In this document: piece after piece, positions 36,561 to 43,656 of the stretch
How the letters are laid out: each line of letters opens with the position of its first letter
Position numbering within the stretch: the stretch's first letter is position 1
DNA from: a virus
Reading direction: 5' to 3' (one strand)
Length of the DNA: 64,000 nucleotides
IMG/VR virus record: IMGVR_UViG_3300010885_059224
Location: 1 to 64,000 of that record
Translations under genes and position numbers: made by a program
The notes under the pieces: model-generated
Seen by the model: only the letters and a program-made list of their open reading frames with translations
Database searches by the model: none
Told to the model about the DNA's origin: nothing

Positions 36561-36863
36561 ATGAGTAAAACTACCACACAAAAAGAAAGCATCCTAGAGG
36601 AAGCCCTTCGTTTGACGTCTGGTGATCGTCGTAGAGACTATGACCACCCAGCACCAAATCACGAAAGAATATCCACACTATGGAATGCTTATCTATCAGT
36701 TAGAAAAGATCCAGAGGCGGAGATTTCTGCCTACGACGCAGCAATGATGATGATGCTACTAAAGGTGGCCAGGGATGTATATACATCCAAGCGCGATAAC
36801 TTCGTTGATGCTATCGGTTATATCCGTTGCGCAGCTATTATCGCAGGATACGAAGAACAATAA
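36561..36863 (+). CDS. DUF6378-like phage protein
   Basis: 100 residues. Pattern EEALRLTSGDRRRDYDHPAP, then LWNAYL, AMMMMLLKVAR and DNFVDAIGYI matches a small helical family common in phages (DUF6378 as I recall). Function unknown. The combination of GDRR-x-DY near the start and D-N-x-x-D-x-x-GY near the end is diagnostic. Confidence 0.72.
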   Translation: MSKTTTQKESILEEALRLTSGDRRRDYDHPAPNHERISTLWNAYLSVRKDPEAEISAYDAAMMMMLLKVARDVYTSKRDNFVDAIGYIRCAAIIAGYEEQ

Positions 36864-36874
36864 TTAACCAACAA

Positions 36875-36882
36875 TATAAATA
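36875..36882 (+). promoter_or_regulatory. TATAAATA box before RNA D
   Basis: TATAAATA followed by AAATTTG, and structured RNA D begins at 36890. Same form as the T4 late promoter consensus, and the downstream AAAAATTTG is shared with the tmRNA promoter region. Confidence 0.5.
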
Positions 36883-36889
36883 AAAATTT

Positions 36890-37028
36890 GATCTGACGGT
36901 ATGGAAAAGAACATACATTTGCTACGCGGTAAGTTGTCCGCAGCAACCCTGTGCTTCTGGAAATTCCGGGGGCGAGCTTGCAAGCCGAGGGAAACCAAAA
37001 CAGTGATGGAGTAGTGACCATCCAGATC
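36890..37028 (+). ncRNA. Unrecognised structured RNA D
   Basis: 139 nt between genes. Closing helix GATCTG (36890-36895)/CAGATC (37023-37028), continued by ATGG (36901-36904)/CCAT (37018-37021). Inside, TTGCT+GCGG (36919-36929) pairs with CCGC+AGCAA (36938-36946). Further GC-rich pairs are possible around CTGG-AAATT-CCGG. The TATAAATA box sits 7 nt upstream. No known family recognised. Confidence 0.55.
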
Positions 37029-37050
37029 ATTAAAATTAACACATAAAATT

Positions 37051-37257
37051 ATGCACATTTGGCAAACCAAACAAATTACTAAATCCCTTCCAACATGGGA
37101 CGTTAAAAAAATGATGGCCAACAGACCCAAGGGTTTGAAGGATGACGAATGGAAAGAAATGGTGTCTAACGCAAAGATGGAAAAACTTATTGTTTTAAAC
37201 CAAGTCCCAAAACACCTACTCAAGAAAGATCCTAGGTTCACCCAGGATAAAGAATAA
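37051..37257 (+). CDS. Small basic hypothetical protein
   Basis: 68 residues, Lys-rich (KMMANRPKGLKDDEWKEM), helical. Not recognised. Follows RNA D and is separated from the next gene by one base. Confidence 0.55.
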   Translation: MHIWQTKQITKSLPTWDVKKMMANRPKGLKDDEWKEMVSNAKMEKLIVLNQVPKHLLKKDPRFTQDKE

Positions 37258-37258
37258 T

Positions 37259-37891
37259 ATGGGATTATTTGATACCATTATAGTAGAAAAAGCCCTTCCC
37301 CTACCCAAGAAAGCCAAAGAAGCTTTCAAGGGTAAAGATTGGGGTAAAGTAGATTTCCAGACGAAAGATCTAGAGGAATGTATGCAAACATATTACCTCA
37401 AAAAGAATGGTGATCTTATATTAGAAAAAATTGAAGGAGACTATGAAGAATTATCAGAAGAAGAGCTTAAAGAAGCTAAACAGAAGTATAGTCCAGGGTA
37501 TTATCCTGCAATTAAGTTCACAGAGACCGGCAGATCTTTAGTTAAGCAGAAAATTACCCAGAGCGTTAATTTCTACACAGGCAGAGATGATAATGAAGGA
37601 AATCAATGGTGGCTAGAGTTCGTGGCCGTATTCGACGGCGGTAAGTTAGCATCACTTAAAGCCCATAAAGTAGAGTTAACCAGAACAGCTGCCGAGGTTA
37701 AAAGAGCAAATGATGAATTCAGAGCTAGACTAGAAGCAGACCGAAATCATCCATGGAACAAAACCAGAATGGCGCTAAACAAGGCATCTTTTGGATACTG
37801 GGGAGCTACTTGGAGGTTCATAGCAAAAACCTCAAGAAAAGCAGGTCAAGGCCTAGACAAGCTAGGATTTTGGATCTTTAGAAATATGTAA
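37259..37891 (+). CDS. Conserved-type phage protein (MGLFDTI family)
   Basis: 210 residues. Begins MGLFDTIIVEKALPLPKKA with KVDFQTKDLEECMQTYY and KKNGDLILEK following, a pattern seen in many phage proteins of unknown role. Acidic centre, basic C-terminus (RMALNKASFGYWGATW). Followed directly by structured RNA E. Confidence 0.6.
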   Translation: MGLFDTIIVEKALPLPKKAKEAFKGKDWGKVDFQTKDLEECMQTYYLKKNGDLILEKIEGDYEELSEEELKEAKQKYSPGYYPAIKFTETGRSLVKQKITQSVNFYTGRDDNEGNQWWLEFVAVFDGGKLASLKAHKVELTRTAAEVKRANDEFRARLEADRNHPWNKTRMALNKASFGYWGATWRFIAKTSRKAGQGLDKLGFWIFRNM

Positions 37892-37897
37892 TATGAT

Positions 37898-38095
37898 TTT
37901 TGACGGCAGCATCATAAATACGGCCGGACCCTTCCTTCCTTTAGCACCCCTCACAAAGGGTATTGTTAAACAGGTAGACTGGCGTGGTCGGGTAGAAGAG
38001 CTCTCCTGTTTGGCACACTATAATAGTGCTGAGTAACTTCTTTAACCATGGTAACCCGGATGCTGAAAAGGTTCTGCAGAGCCGTACCGTCAAAA
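37898..38095 (+). ncRNA. Unrecognised structured RNA E before tRNA cluster
   Basis: 198 nt closed by TTTTGACGG (37898-37906)/CCGTCAAAA (38087-38095), continued without a break on the 5' side by CAGCATC (37907-37913)/GATGCTG (38059-38065); the 3' side carries an extra hairpin GGTTC-TGCA-GAGCC between them, making a three-way junction. Inside are ACCC/GGGT, AAACAGG/CCTGTTT and CACTA-TAA-TAGTG hairpins. It ends 4 nt before tRNA-Asn, so it may be co-transcribed and processed. No known family recognised. Confidence 0.65.
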
Positions 38096-38099
38096 CTAC

Positions 38100-38174
38100 T
38101 CCTGATTAGCTCAATGGTAGAGCAGTGAGCTGTTAACTCGCATGTTGTTGGTTCGAGTCCAGCATCAGGAGCCA
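38100..38174 (+). tRNA. tRNA-Asn (GTT)
   Basis: Acceptor TCCTGAT/ATCAGGA, anticodon stem GTGAG/CTCGC with loop CTGTTAA, T arm TTGG-TTCGAGT-CCAG-type, discriminator G, encoded CCA. First of six clustered tRNAs. Confidence 0.93.
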
Positions 38175-38262
38175 GATTTGAGATGTTTGGGTCGCTCCCA
38201 ACTGAAGGGCAAACGCAGGATCAGGCCAACGAGATACAAATAAACCCTGCACAATTTTAAAT
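38175..38262 (+). other. Spacer between tRNA-Asn and tRNA-Gln with hairpins
   Basis: TTGGG (38187-38191)/CCCAA (38197-38201) and GCAGG (38215-38219)/CCTGC (38246-38250). Longer than the other spacers in the cluster; could be processing signals or a small RNA. No tRNA cloverleaf is seen here. Confidence 0.35.
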
Positions 38263-38333
38263 TACCCTGTGGTGTAACGGTAACACTTTAGTTTTTGGCA
38301 CTAACATTCATGGTTCAAATCCATGCGGGGTAG
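38263..38333 (+). tRNA. tRNA-Gln (TTG)
   Basis: Acceptor TACCCTG/CGGGGTA (one U-G pair), anticodon stem TTAGT/ACTAA with loop TTTTGGC, T arm CATGG-TTCAAAT-CCATG, discriminator G. CCA is not encoded. Confidence 0.9.
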
Positions 38334-38350
38334 TATATAATAATTTATCT

Positions 38351-38424
38351 GGAGTTGTAGCTCAATTGGTCAGAGCACCGCCCTGTCACGGCGGGGGTTG
38401 CGAGTTCGAGCCTCGTCAACTCCG
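38351..38424 (+). tRNA. tRNA-Asp (GTC)
   Basis: Acceptor GGAGTTG/CAACTCC, anticodon stem CCGCC/GGCGG with loop CTGTCAC, T arm GCGAG-TTCGAGC-CTCGT, discriminator G. CCA not encoded. Confidence 0.94.
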
Positions 38425-38438
38425 GATTACATTTTAAT

Positions 38439-38513
38439 GCACGATTAGCTTAGCGGTAGAGCAGGTCCTTTACACGGACAAGGTCGGGGGTTCGATTCCC
38501 TCATCGTGCACCA
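38439..38513 (+). tRNA. tRNA-Val (TAC)
   Basis: Acceptor GCACGAT/ATCGTGC, anticodon stem GGTCC/GGACA (four pairs), loop TTTACAC, T arm GGGGG-TTCGATT-CCCTC, discriminator A, CCA encoded. Confidence 0.93.
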
Positions 38514-38514
38514 C

Positions 38515-38587
<73 letters not shown>

Positions 38588-38597
38588 CAAATTTAAT

Positions 38598-38683
38598 GGG
38601 TAGATACCGAAGCGGTCAAACGGGGTAGACTGTAAATCTACTGGCATTAGCCTTCGAAGGTTCGAGTCCTTCTCTGCCCACCA
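38598..38683 (+). tRNA. tRNA-Tyr (GTA)
   Basis: Acceptor GGGTAGA/TCTGCCC, anticodon stem GTAGA/TCTAC with loop CTGTAAA, long class II variable arm (TGGCATTAGCCTTC), T arm GAAGG-TTCGAGT-CCTTC, discriminator A, CCA encoded. Confidence 0.93.
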
Positions 38684-38688
38684 ATTTT

Positions 38689-38766
38689 GCTAGATCAGGG
38701 GACAAGGGGCTACATGCCCCGTTCTGTAAGCTGTATACAAGCGACAAGGACTTACCCTGATCTGGC
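38689..38766 (+). ncRNA. Unrecognised structured RNA F after tRNA cluster
   Basis: 78 nt, about tRNA size, closed by a 12-bp helix GCTAGATCAGGG (38689-38700)/CCCTGATCTGGC (38755-38766) with one U-G pair. Inside are a GGGGC-TACAT-GCCCC hairpin and a GTAAG/CTTAC arm, giving a three-way junction. It lacks tRNA T and anticodon arms. Starts 5 nt after tRNA-Tyr, so it is probably part of the same primary transcript. Confidence 0.6.
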
Positions 38767-38787
38767 AAATACTATAAAACACAAACC

Positions 38788-38964
38788 ATGCACATATACT
38801 CATCTAAAACAATTCTAGCATTCTCATTATTAATGTACTTTGCCATCTCATTCTTTGTAATGATGAGCTGGTTTGGGATAATGAAAATAAGTTCTTCTAT
38901 ATCATATGATACAGCTATGAAAGAAAATAAAGCTAGATTAACACACCAGCCCATTAAGTTCTAA
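38788..38964 (+). CDS. Small single-pass membrane protein
   Basis: 58 residues from ATG 38788: MHIYSSKTILAFSLLMYF then AISFFVMMSWFGIM forms one long hydrophobic stretch (residues ~8-35), followed by a charged tail ending THQPIKF. Typical small phage inner-membrane protein. Function unknown; could act on host membrane. The 21-nt gap to RNA F contains ACTATAAAA, a possible -10 box. Confidence 0.55.
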   Translation: MHIYSSKTILAFSLLMYFAISFFVMMSWFGIMKISSSISYDTAMKENKARLTHQPIKF

Positions 38965-38968
38965 AACT

Positions 38969-39181
38969 ATGACTACCAAAGAAAAGAAAGTAGACCATTA
39001 CAAGGCTACAGAAAAAATGACAGAAGCGGAATGCTTGAAGTATTGTAAAAAGAAAGCCGCAGAGGACCTGGAGTTATTTCCTGACCTCACATTTGACAAA
39101 GAAAAGTTAATATCTGGATATATGGGTATGTACTACAAGCCCAAAAAAGCCGTAAAAGATGAGAGTAAAGTACCTCAATAG
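38969..39181 (+). CDS. Small charged hypothetical protein
   Basis: 70 residues, Lys/Glu-rich, with ECLKYCKKKAAEDLE. No recognised domain. Starts 4 nt after the membrane protein, so the two are probably co-translated. Confidence 0.55.
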   Translation: MTTKEKKVDHYKATEKMTEAECLKYCKKKAAEDLELFPDLTFDKEKLISGYMGMYYKPKKAVKDESKVPQ

Positions 39182-39194
39182 ACTAGAGCAATTG

Positions 39195-39335
39195 ATGGTT
39201 GGGAATACATTATTGTCCAAAAGCTATTCATATAACCTCATTAAAGATGCCAAGGCAGCGGTTAGATTCGGAGCTAAGGCGTCAGAAAAAACATTACTAG
39301 GGGCAGTATATATTGCCGCAGTAAAACAAAACTAA
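39195..39335 (+). CDS. Possible 46-residue protein
   Basis: ATG at 39195 to TAA at 39333-39335. MVGNTLLSKSYSYNLIKDAK, then an Ala-rich helical part. Same strand and spacing as its neighbours, otherwise no support; not recognised. Confidence 0.4.
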   Translation: MVGNTLLSKSYSYNLIKDAKAAVRFGAKASEKTLLGAVYIAAVKQN

Positions 39336-39356
39336 ACACCAAAACATAACACACAT

Positions 39357-39731
39357 ATGGGATTAGATATGTACGCAAGAAGCTACAAGGTCGTGGATAC
39401 CCTTGGTGGTATAAGAGTTAAACCAAACAGTGATATTAGTGAAATACACTATTGGGAAAAACATCATGACCTACATGGTTGGATGCACAAGCTATATCTG
39501 GAGAAAGGGGGAACCAAAGAATTCAACTGTGAATATGTAAATCTAGACATGGAAGATCTGGACAGGTTAGAAAAGGATCTCAAGATGGAAGGATTACCTC
39601 CTACCACAGGATTCTTCTTTGGAAACAATCCTCCTGATGAAGATTCATTAGAGGATGACATGGAGTTTATCCGTAAAGCCAGAGATGAAATCCGTCAAGG
39701 AAGGCTAGTATATTACTCTAGCTGGTGGTAA
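39357..39731 (+). CDS. MGLDMY-type phage protein
   Basis: 124 residues. MGLDMYARSY, IHYWEKHHDLHGWMHKLY and a C-terminal TTGFFFGNNPPDED pattern match a widespread small phage/bacterial family of unknown function (conserved W-x-K-x-x-x-L/I-H-x-W core). Start in CATATG. Convergent with the minus-strand gene 39859-41142. Confidence 0.7.
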   Translation: MGLDMYARSYKVVDTLGGIRVKPNSDISEIHYWEKHHDLHGWMHKLYLEKGGTKEFNCEYVNLDMEDLDRLEKDLKMEGLPPTTGFFFGNNPPDEDSLEDDMEFIRKARDEIRQGRLVYYSSWW

Positions 39732-39763
39732 CATGCAGCTGTTGACTCTGTCCCTGCATCCAT

Positions 39764-39853
39764 AGTGTGAAAGTTTAAAAAACGTTAGCACTAATGCTGG
39801 ATGGTGTGGATCAGGTGGCCTCCCCTTAAAAATCCTCACAATTAGGGGGAGGC
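39764..39853. other. Hairpins between convergent genes
   Basis: GCCTCCCC (39818-39825)/GGGGAGGC (39846-39853) is an 8-bp stem between two convergent genes, the normal place for a two-way terminator, but no T-run follows on either strand. Upstream CATCC...GGATG with inner AGTG/CACT forms a second stem. Confidence 0.4.
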
Positions 39854-39858
39854 TAACC

Positions 39859-41142
39859 TTATTCCGCTATGATAGGAACCTTGTACGAGGTAAGCTGTAT
39901 CATATTCAATACCTGTCGGACATATCTTTCGTTAATGAACGGTATTCCCATACCCAAGGTCATAAACTGCTTTCTAATTCCTTTAGAGAACAGATGTGAG
40001 CTATTGAAAAACTTATCGCTCATTTGGAAGGGCACAACGCTATTTCCATGATGAATCATACCACTCCAGTAGAACGCTTCTTCATTATCTTCTGTCTTTT
40101 TACGGATTTCGTTAATTTCTAGTGCAAAATTTGTAAGTTGTTCTTCCTCACGTTCTTTAACAAGAAAGTATGAGGTTCCTCTTCTTACGAATGTTTTACC
40201 CTGCACAGTGAATTGCTGCTCTCTGGATTCTCTCCAGGAGCGCATCAAATCCTCTCCAGAGCGCTCTCCAAGCTCTTTTACCTGCTCATAGGATAGGTTT
40301 GCCACATAGTGATGAAGATTAGTGGTTCCCTCTTTGCCTATGAGTAAATCCATGGGGTTTGTTTTAAACTCCGACCTTTTTGCCTCACTCCATATTTTGA
40401 TTAGGCTGGACGTATCAATACTATCAGATAATTTGATAGGTTGGTTCGTCCACCAATCAGCCTTGTAGTTCCAGGTAAAACCGGATCTGATTTTTAGCTC
40501 ATTGAAATCTCCTAGAACCTCAGAGCCAATTTTACCATACCAACCCATTTCGGCATTCATATATAGTTTTTCCCTTTCGGCTGGTGTTTGAAACTTAGCC
40601 AGCTCTAGAGAACAAATATGTTTAGGAGATACAAATGAAGGTATGAGCAAAACCTTCTTATACTTCTGCTTAGGGCCCAGATTCAATTTAGGAAAGGCCT
40701 TAACCACATTTTCTGTGAGGTATCCTACTTCGTTCTCTAAGAACCCCGGCATACCTCCTACAGTTAATATATCTTTAAAATACATTACTTTATCCCCGTG
40801 TCTTGCTCTATGGTTCTTGGCTTCCTCTTTAGAGAGTTGCCATGCCCCTTGATACTGGGCGTGTAGATAATAGTTATTCCATAGCTTCCTTTCTGCATAT
40901 TCAGACCTAGGAAGTTTAAAATCCAAGCAGTCATCAAAGTTATCTAATACTGTGGTATATAGGGTAGGCCAGTCCTTACCCTCAAAAAAGTCAAACACAG
41001 TACCTACAAAGTTAGAGGTTTTAGACCTTGCAAACCAGCCAAAGACTGGTATTCTTACAAAATCGAAATCATCCACTTTCAACCCCAGTTTGGACACTAA
41101 ACGAGGCAGATTAATTTTGCTATTAAAATCGTTGATATTCAT
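39859..41142 (-). CDS. Minus-strand protein of unknown function
   Basis: 427 residues from the ATG at 41142 (MNINDFNSKINLPRLVSKLG); an upstream in-frame start at 41196 would overlap the divergent gene. Residues ~45-65 (NFVGTVFDFFEGKDWP) faintly recall the post-zinc region of DnaG-type primases (G-x-x-x-D-F-x), but no Cys cluster or Toprim is visible. The C-terminal half is helical and charged. One of only two clear minus-strand genes. Function not assigned. Confidence 0.65.
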   Translation of the reverse strand: MNINDFNSKINLPRLVSKLGLKVDDFDFVRIPVFGWFARSKTSNFVGTVFDFFEGKDWPTLYTTVLDNFDDCLDFKLPRSEYAERKLWNNYYLHAQYQGAWQLSKEEAKNHRARHGDKVMYFKDILTVGGMPGFLENEVGYLTENVVKAFPKLNLGPKQKYKKVLLIPSFVSPKHICSLELAKFQTPAEREKLYMNAEMGWYGKIGSEVLGDFNELKIRSGFTWNYKADWWTNQPIKLSDSIDTSSLIKIWSEAKRSEFKTNPMDLLIGKEGTTNLHHYVANLSYEQVKELGERSGEDLMRSWRESREQQFTVQGKTFVRRGTSYFLVKEREEEQLTNFALEINEIRKKTEDNEEAFYWSGMIHHGNSVVPFQMSDKFFNSSHLFSKGIRKQFMTLGMGIPFINERYVRQVLNMIQLTSYKVPIIAE

Positions 41143-41167
41143 GCTAAAATAAGGTAAATATAAAATT

Positions 41168-42220
41168 ATGAGTTCATTAAATTTTGACCAATCCACCGAC
41201 TACTCCAATAAGGAGCTTTATCAATTACTCCGCGTTGCAGAACTTCCTGAATATGTGAAGACCGCTTCTGTGGATGACTATGATACCCTCCAAGGCCTCC
41301 CCAAAGAGGCGTTTGCGGATGAAGATCGTAGGATTTATCCCCTGAATAGTGCTGCCCGTACATATGTGAGTAATGCTTATTTCATCAGCAAGAAAGCTGA
41401 TATAGAAAAGCTATACGGTGATGGGTATGTTCGTCAACTAGAAAACAAGATTAAAGAGGCCGCTGAGATATTCCAAATTGAGGAAGATATCAATAGTTAC
41501 TCTAATGAGTTCACAAAACAGGCTAGCTCAGATTATCCAGAAACACACTTAGGTAACTTTGAACTTGCCGGTTTGGGTGCTATGGATCTTTATCCTGTTA
41601 AAACCGCAGCTGACCTCAGGGAGAATATGGACCACATTGTAAACAACATCCATAACTATCCATTTGAGTGGAGAACCAAGCTAGCAGAGAATTCCGTTAA
41701 GGTTGCCGGTGAGCTAGGTGTGGACGAGGTTCCTGATCTGCTCCTTAAGTATGCCGGTTATTTCTATCCTGACTTTGCTGGTTTAAAAACAGAAGTCTGG
41801 AGAAGAAGCACAAAGCTCAAGCAAGCAGAGCATAAAGAGATGTATGAGAAAATCTCTGCAGATATCGAAAACATAAGCTCATCAGAAGAGGTTATGAAAC
41901 TCGCAGAGACCCTAGCCCATATTGAGAATATGGAAGGTCTATATGATAATGTTAAAGTCGCACAGGTTCTTCGTGACCCTGTTGACATGATCTTCACGAA
42001 GAGCATAGAGAAAGTTGCAAGTGATCTTAACTTTGTTGAGGCTCACGGCGACAAGTATCTCATTGATGACCTTCAAAAGGTAGGTAAGGACAAGTATGAG
42101 GAAGCTTTTGGATTCGACCTGGATCCAGCAGATTCCACAAAGCTTGCAGAAGTATTCCCTACAATGCCACGTTCAGACATCAAGCTGTTCGAAGAGATCT
42201 CGGGTATCCGCCCAGTATAA
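41168..42220 (+). CDS. Hypothetical protein, helical
   Basis: 350 residues, acidic, mostly helical. DEDRRIYPLNSAARTYVSNA near residue 52 is a distinctive segment. Not recognised. Its start lies 25 nt from the divergent start of the 39859-41142 gene. Ends before a strong terminator. High expression is suggested by the isolated unit and terminator (inference). Confidence 0.65.
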   Translation: MSSLNFDQSTDYSNKELYQLLRVAELPEYVKTASVDDYDTLQGLPKEAFADEDRRIYPLNSAARTYVSNAYFISKKADIEKLYGDGYVRQLENKIKEAAEIFQIEEDINSYSNEFTKQASSDYPETHLGNFELAGLGAMDLYPVKTAADLRENMDHIVNNIHNYPFEWRTKLAENSVKVAGELGVDEVPDLLLKYAGYFYPDFAGLKTEVWRRSTKLKQAEHKEMYEKISADIENISSSEEVMKLAETLAHIENMEGLYDNVKVAQVLRDPVDMIFTKSIEKVASDLNFVEAHGDKYLIDDLQKVGKDKYEEAFGFDLDPADSTKLAEVFPTMPRSDIKLFEEISGIRPV

Positions 42221-42242
42221 AAAAGTAAAAAAATAAAATAAT

Positions 42243-42285
42243 ACCTCCCACGCCTCTCACTGAAGCGCACCAGGGAGGTTTTTTA
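42243..42285 (+). terminator. Rho-independent terminator
   Basis: ACCTCCC (42243-42249)/GGGAGGT (42273-42279) followed by TTTTTTATT. The loop is 23 nt. Confidence 0.85.
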
Positions 42286-42298
42286 TTGTACACACAAT

Positions 42299-42490
42299 AT
42301 GAAGTATGAGGTAAAGGTTAAGAGAATATATACTACTATTATATCCGTGGAGGCTGATGCCCCCTGGGATGCAAAAGACAAAGCCGCCGAAATACTACGG
42401 GTAGGTAAGTACTCGGACGGATCACAAATACCTACATTCAAACCAGAAAACACACTCCCACAAGTAGAGTGGGGTTTCTGGGAAATATAA
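42299..42490 (+). CDS. Small hypothetical protein
   Basis: 63 residues; MKYEVKVKRIYTTIISVEAD then A-x-D-A-K-D-K-A-A-E looks like a small beta-alpha fold. Family unknown. ATG 14 nt after the terminator T-run. Confidence 0.6.
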   Translation: MKYEVKVKRIYTTIISVEADAPWDAKDKAAEILRVGKYSDGSQIPTFKPENTLPQVEWGFWEI

Positions 42491-42501
42491 ACACACAACA
42501 A

Positions 42502-42954
42502 ATGGAAGCTAGAATTAAAGTACTTTGGAATGACTGCGGACATGTTCGTAGATGGGGAGCAGACGTATACAAATGGAGCTGGAAAAACGGACCAGGTCTT
42601 GCAGATGTTCTACATCAATGCAGAATGGAGGGTTACAACACTATGGTGCACGCTGATCCTCAGTTATGGCACAAAACCTTCTTTAAGGCTTATTGCGAGG
42701 TTCATACTCTATTAGATAAGCCATATGTGAATAACCAAGAAAATTACGAACCCTCTGAGTTTGATCTGTGGGCTAGAACTTCTGCACGTATTTATTTCTC
42801 AACCAGAGATGCTGCGGAAACACCATGGACAACCAACAGGGTACAGTTCTACGACTATGTGCACACCCCTGTAGAGCACGTGGTATGGGCGGCAGCAGCA
42901 ATTAAAGCAGTATACGATCAGGGTAAAGATTACTTTATCTTGAACCAGGCCTAA
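42502..42954 (+). CDS. Hypothetical protein, Trp/His-rich
   Basis: 150 residues from ATG 42502 (MEARIKVLWNDCGH). An in-frame ATG at 42469 would overlap the preceding gene by 22 nt; 42502 follows the AACAAATG context used elsewhere. Many Trp and His residues. No family recognised. Confidence 0.6.
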   Translation: MEARIKVLWNDCGHVRRWGADVYKWSWKNGPGLADVLHQCRMEGYNTMVHADPQLWHKTFFKAYCEVHTLLDKPYVNNQENYEPSEFDLWARTSARIYFSTRDAAETPWTTNRVQFYDYVHTPVEHVVWAAAAIKAVYDQGKDYFILNQA

Positions 42955-42968
42955 TCTACAACTTGCAA

Positions 42969-42991
42969 AAGATATGAAACATTGATATCTT
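42969..42991 (+). other. Hairpin before isolated tRNA
   Basis: AAGATAT (42969-42975)/ATATCTT (42985-42991), 7 bp. An alternative helix ATCTTAA/TTAAGAT overlaps it. Could be a processing or switch element before the tRNA at 43011. Confidence 0.3.
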
Positions 42992-43010
42992 AACAAGAAT
43001 TAAGATTTAA

Positions 43011-43082
43011 CGCAGAGTAGAGAAACGGTATCTCGCAACGCTCATAACGTTGAGACAGCAGGTTCAACTCCTGCCTCTGCCA
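43011..43082 (+). tRNA. tRNA with CAT anticodon (Met or Ile2)
   Basis: Acceptor GCAGAG/CTCTGC with unpaired C1 opposite C72, D arm GAGA/TCTC, anticodon stem CAACG/CGTTG with loop CTCATAA, T arm GCAGG-TTCAACT-CCTGC, discriminator A, no CCA. The 1-72 mismatch recalls initiator tRNA, but the anticodon stem lacks the three G-C pairs, so elongator Met or lysidine-type Ile is equally possible. Confidence 0.85.
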
Positions 43083-43099
43083 AATCTAATAAAACCTAA

Positions 43100-43654
43100 A
43101 TGAAATCCTCTAAGGAAATATTAAAAGATCAAACTGCTCCGCTAATGGCTTTGGCCTACGTTATACAGGAGGAATTTGGCGTGGACTCTTTCACCTGGGA
43201 ACCTCAACTTCTCAGAAACGAGCTAGAGACTAAGTATGACATAAAGATAACTGATCTGCAGTCTGATAAGATTCAGGCTGTGATTGTTATGTTAACCACA
43301 GATATGTATGAGACGGATGTACGAACATTCGAAGTACTCAACAGTTTAACAAATCATAATCATCAAGATTTTGAAGATTTTGAGCCCTCAGAAGCAGAAG
43401 AGATCGTTATTGGAATTACAGAAGCACTATTGCTTAAAATGGAACAGCTAGAATATAGTGACTCTGTTAAAGCTTATGCTGGCTGGGTATTTCATGAATA
43501 CGGTTTTTGCAAAGCTCCTGATATCTTTCCTAATGCTATCATGCCAGAAGGTTTCCCAACCGACGGAGATGACAAAGAAAAAAATCTGGCGCTAGAAGAA
43601 ATATTTAATATGAAAATTGATAATGTGACGAAATATATGACAGACATTAAATAA
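43100..43654 (+). CDS. Hypothetical acidic protein
   Basis: 184 residues, helical, very acidic (HQDFEDFEPSEAEE). Two nt before the AAA ATPase gene, so it may be a partner or substrate adaptor of that ATPase (inference). Family not recognised. Confidence 0.6.
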   Translation: MKSSKEILKDQTAPLMALAYVIQEEFGVDSFTWEPQLLRNELETKYDIKITDLQSDKIQAVIVMLTTDMYETDVRTFEVLNSLTNHNHQDFEDFEPSEAEEIVIGITEALLLKMEQLEYSDSVKAYAGWVFHEYGFCKAPDIFPNAIMPEGFPTDGDDKEKNLALEEIFNMKIDNVTKYMTDIK

Positions 43655-43656
43655 AG

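Noticed and set aside
36864-37241. Minus-strand frame of 125 codons
   Set aside because: Runs antisense through structured RNA D and a plus-strand gene; no features of a real protein.
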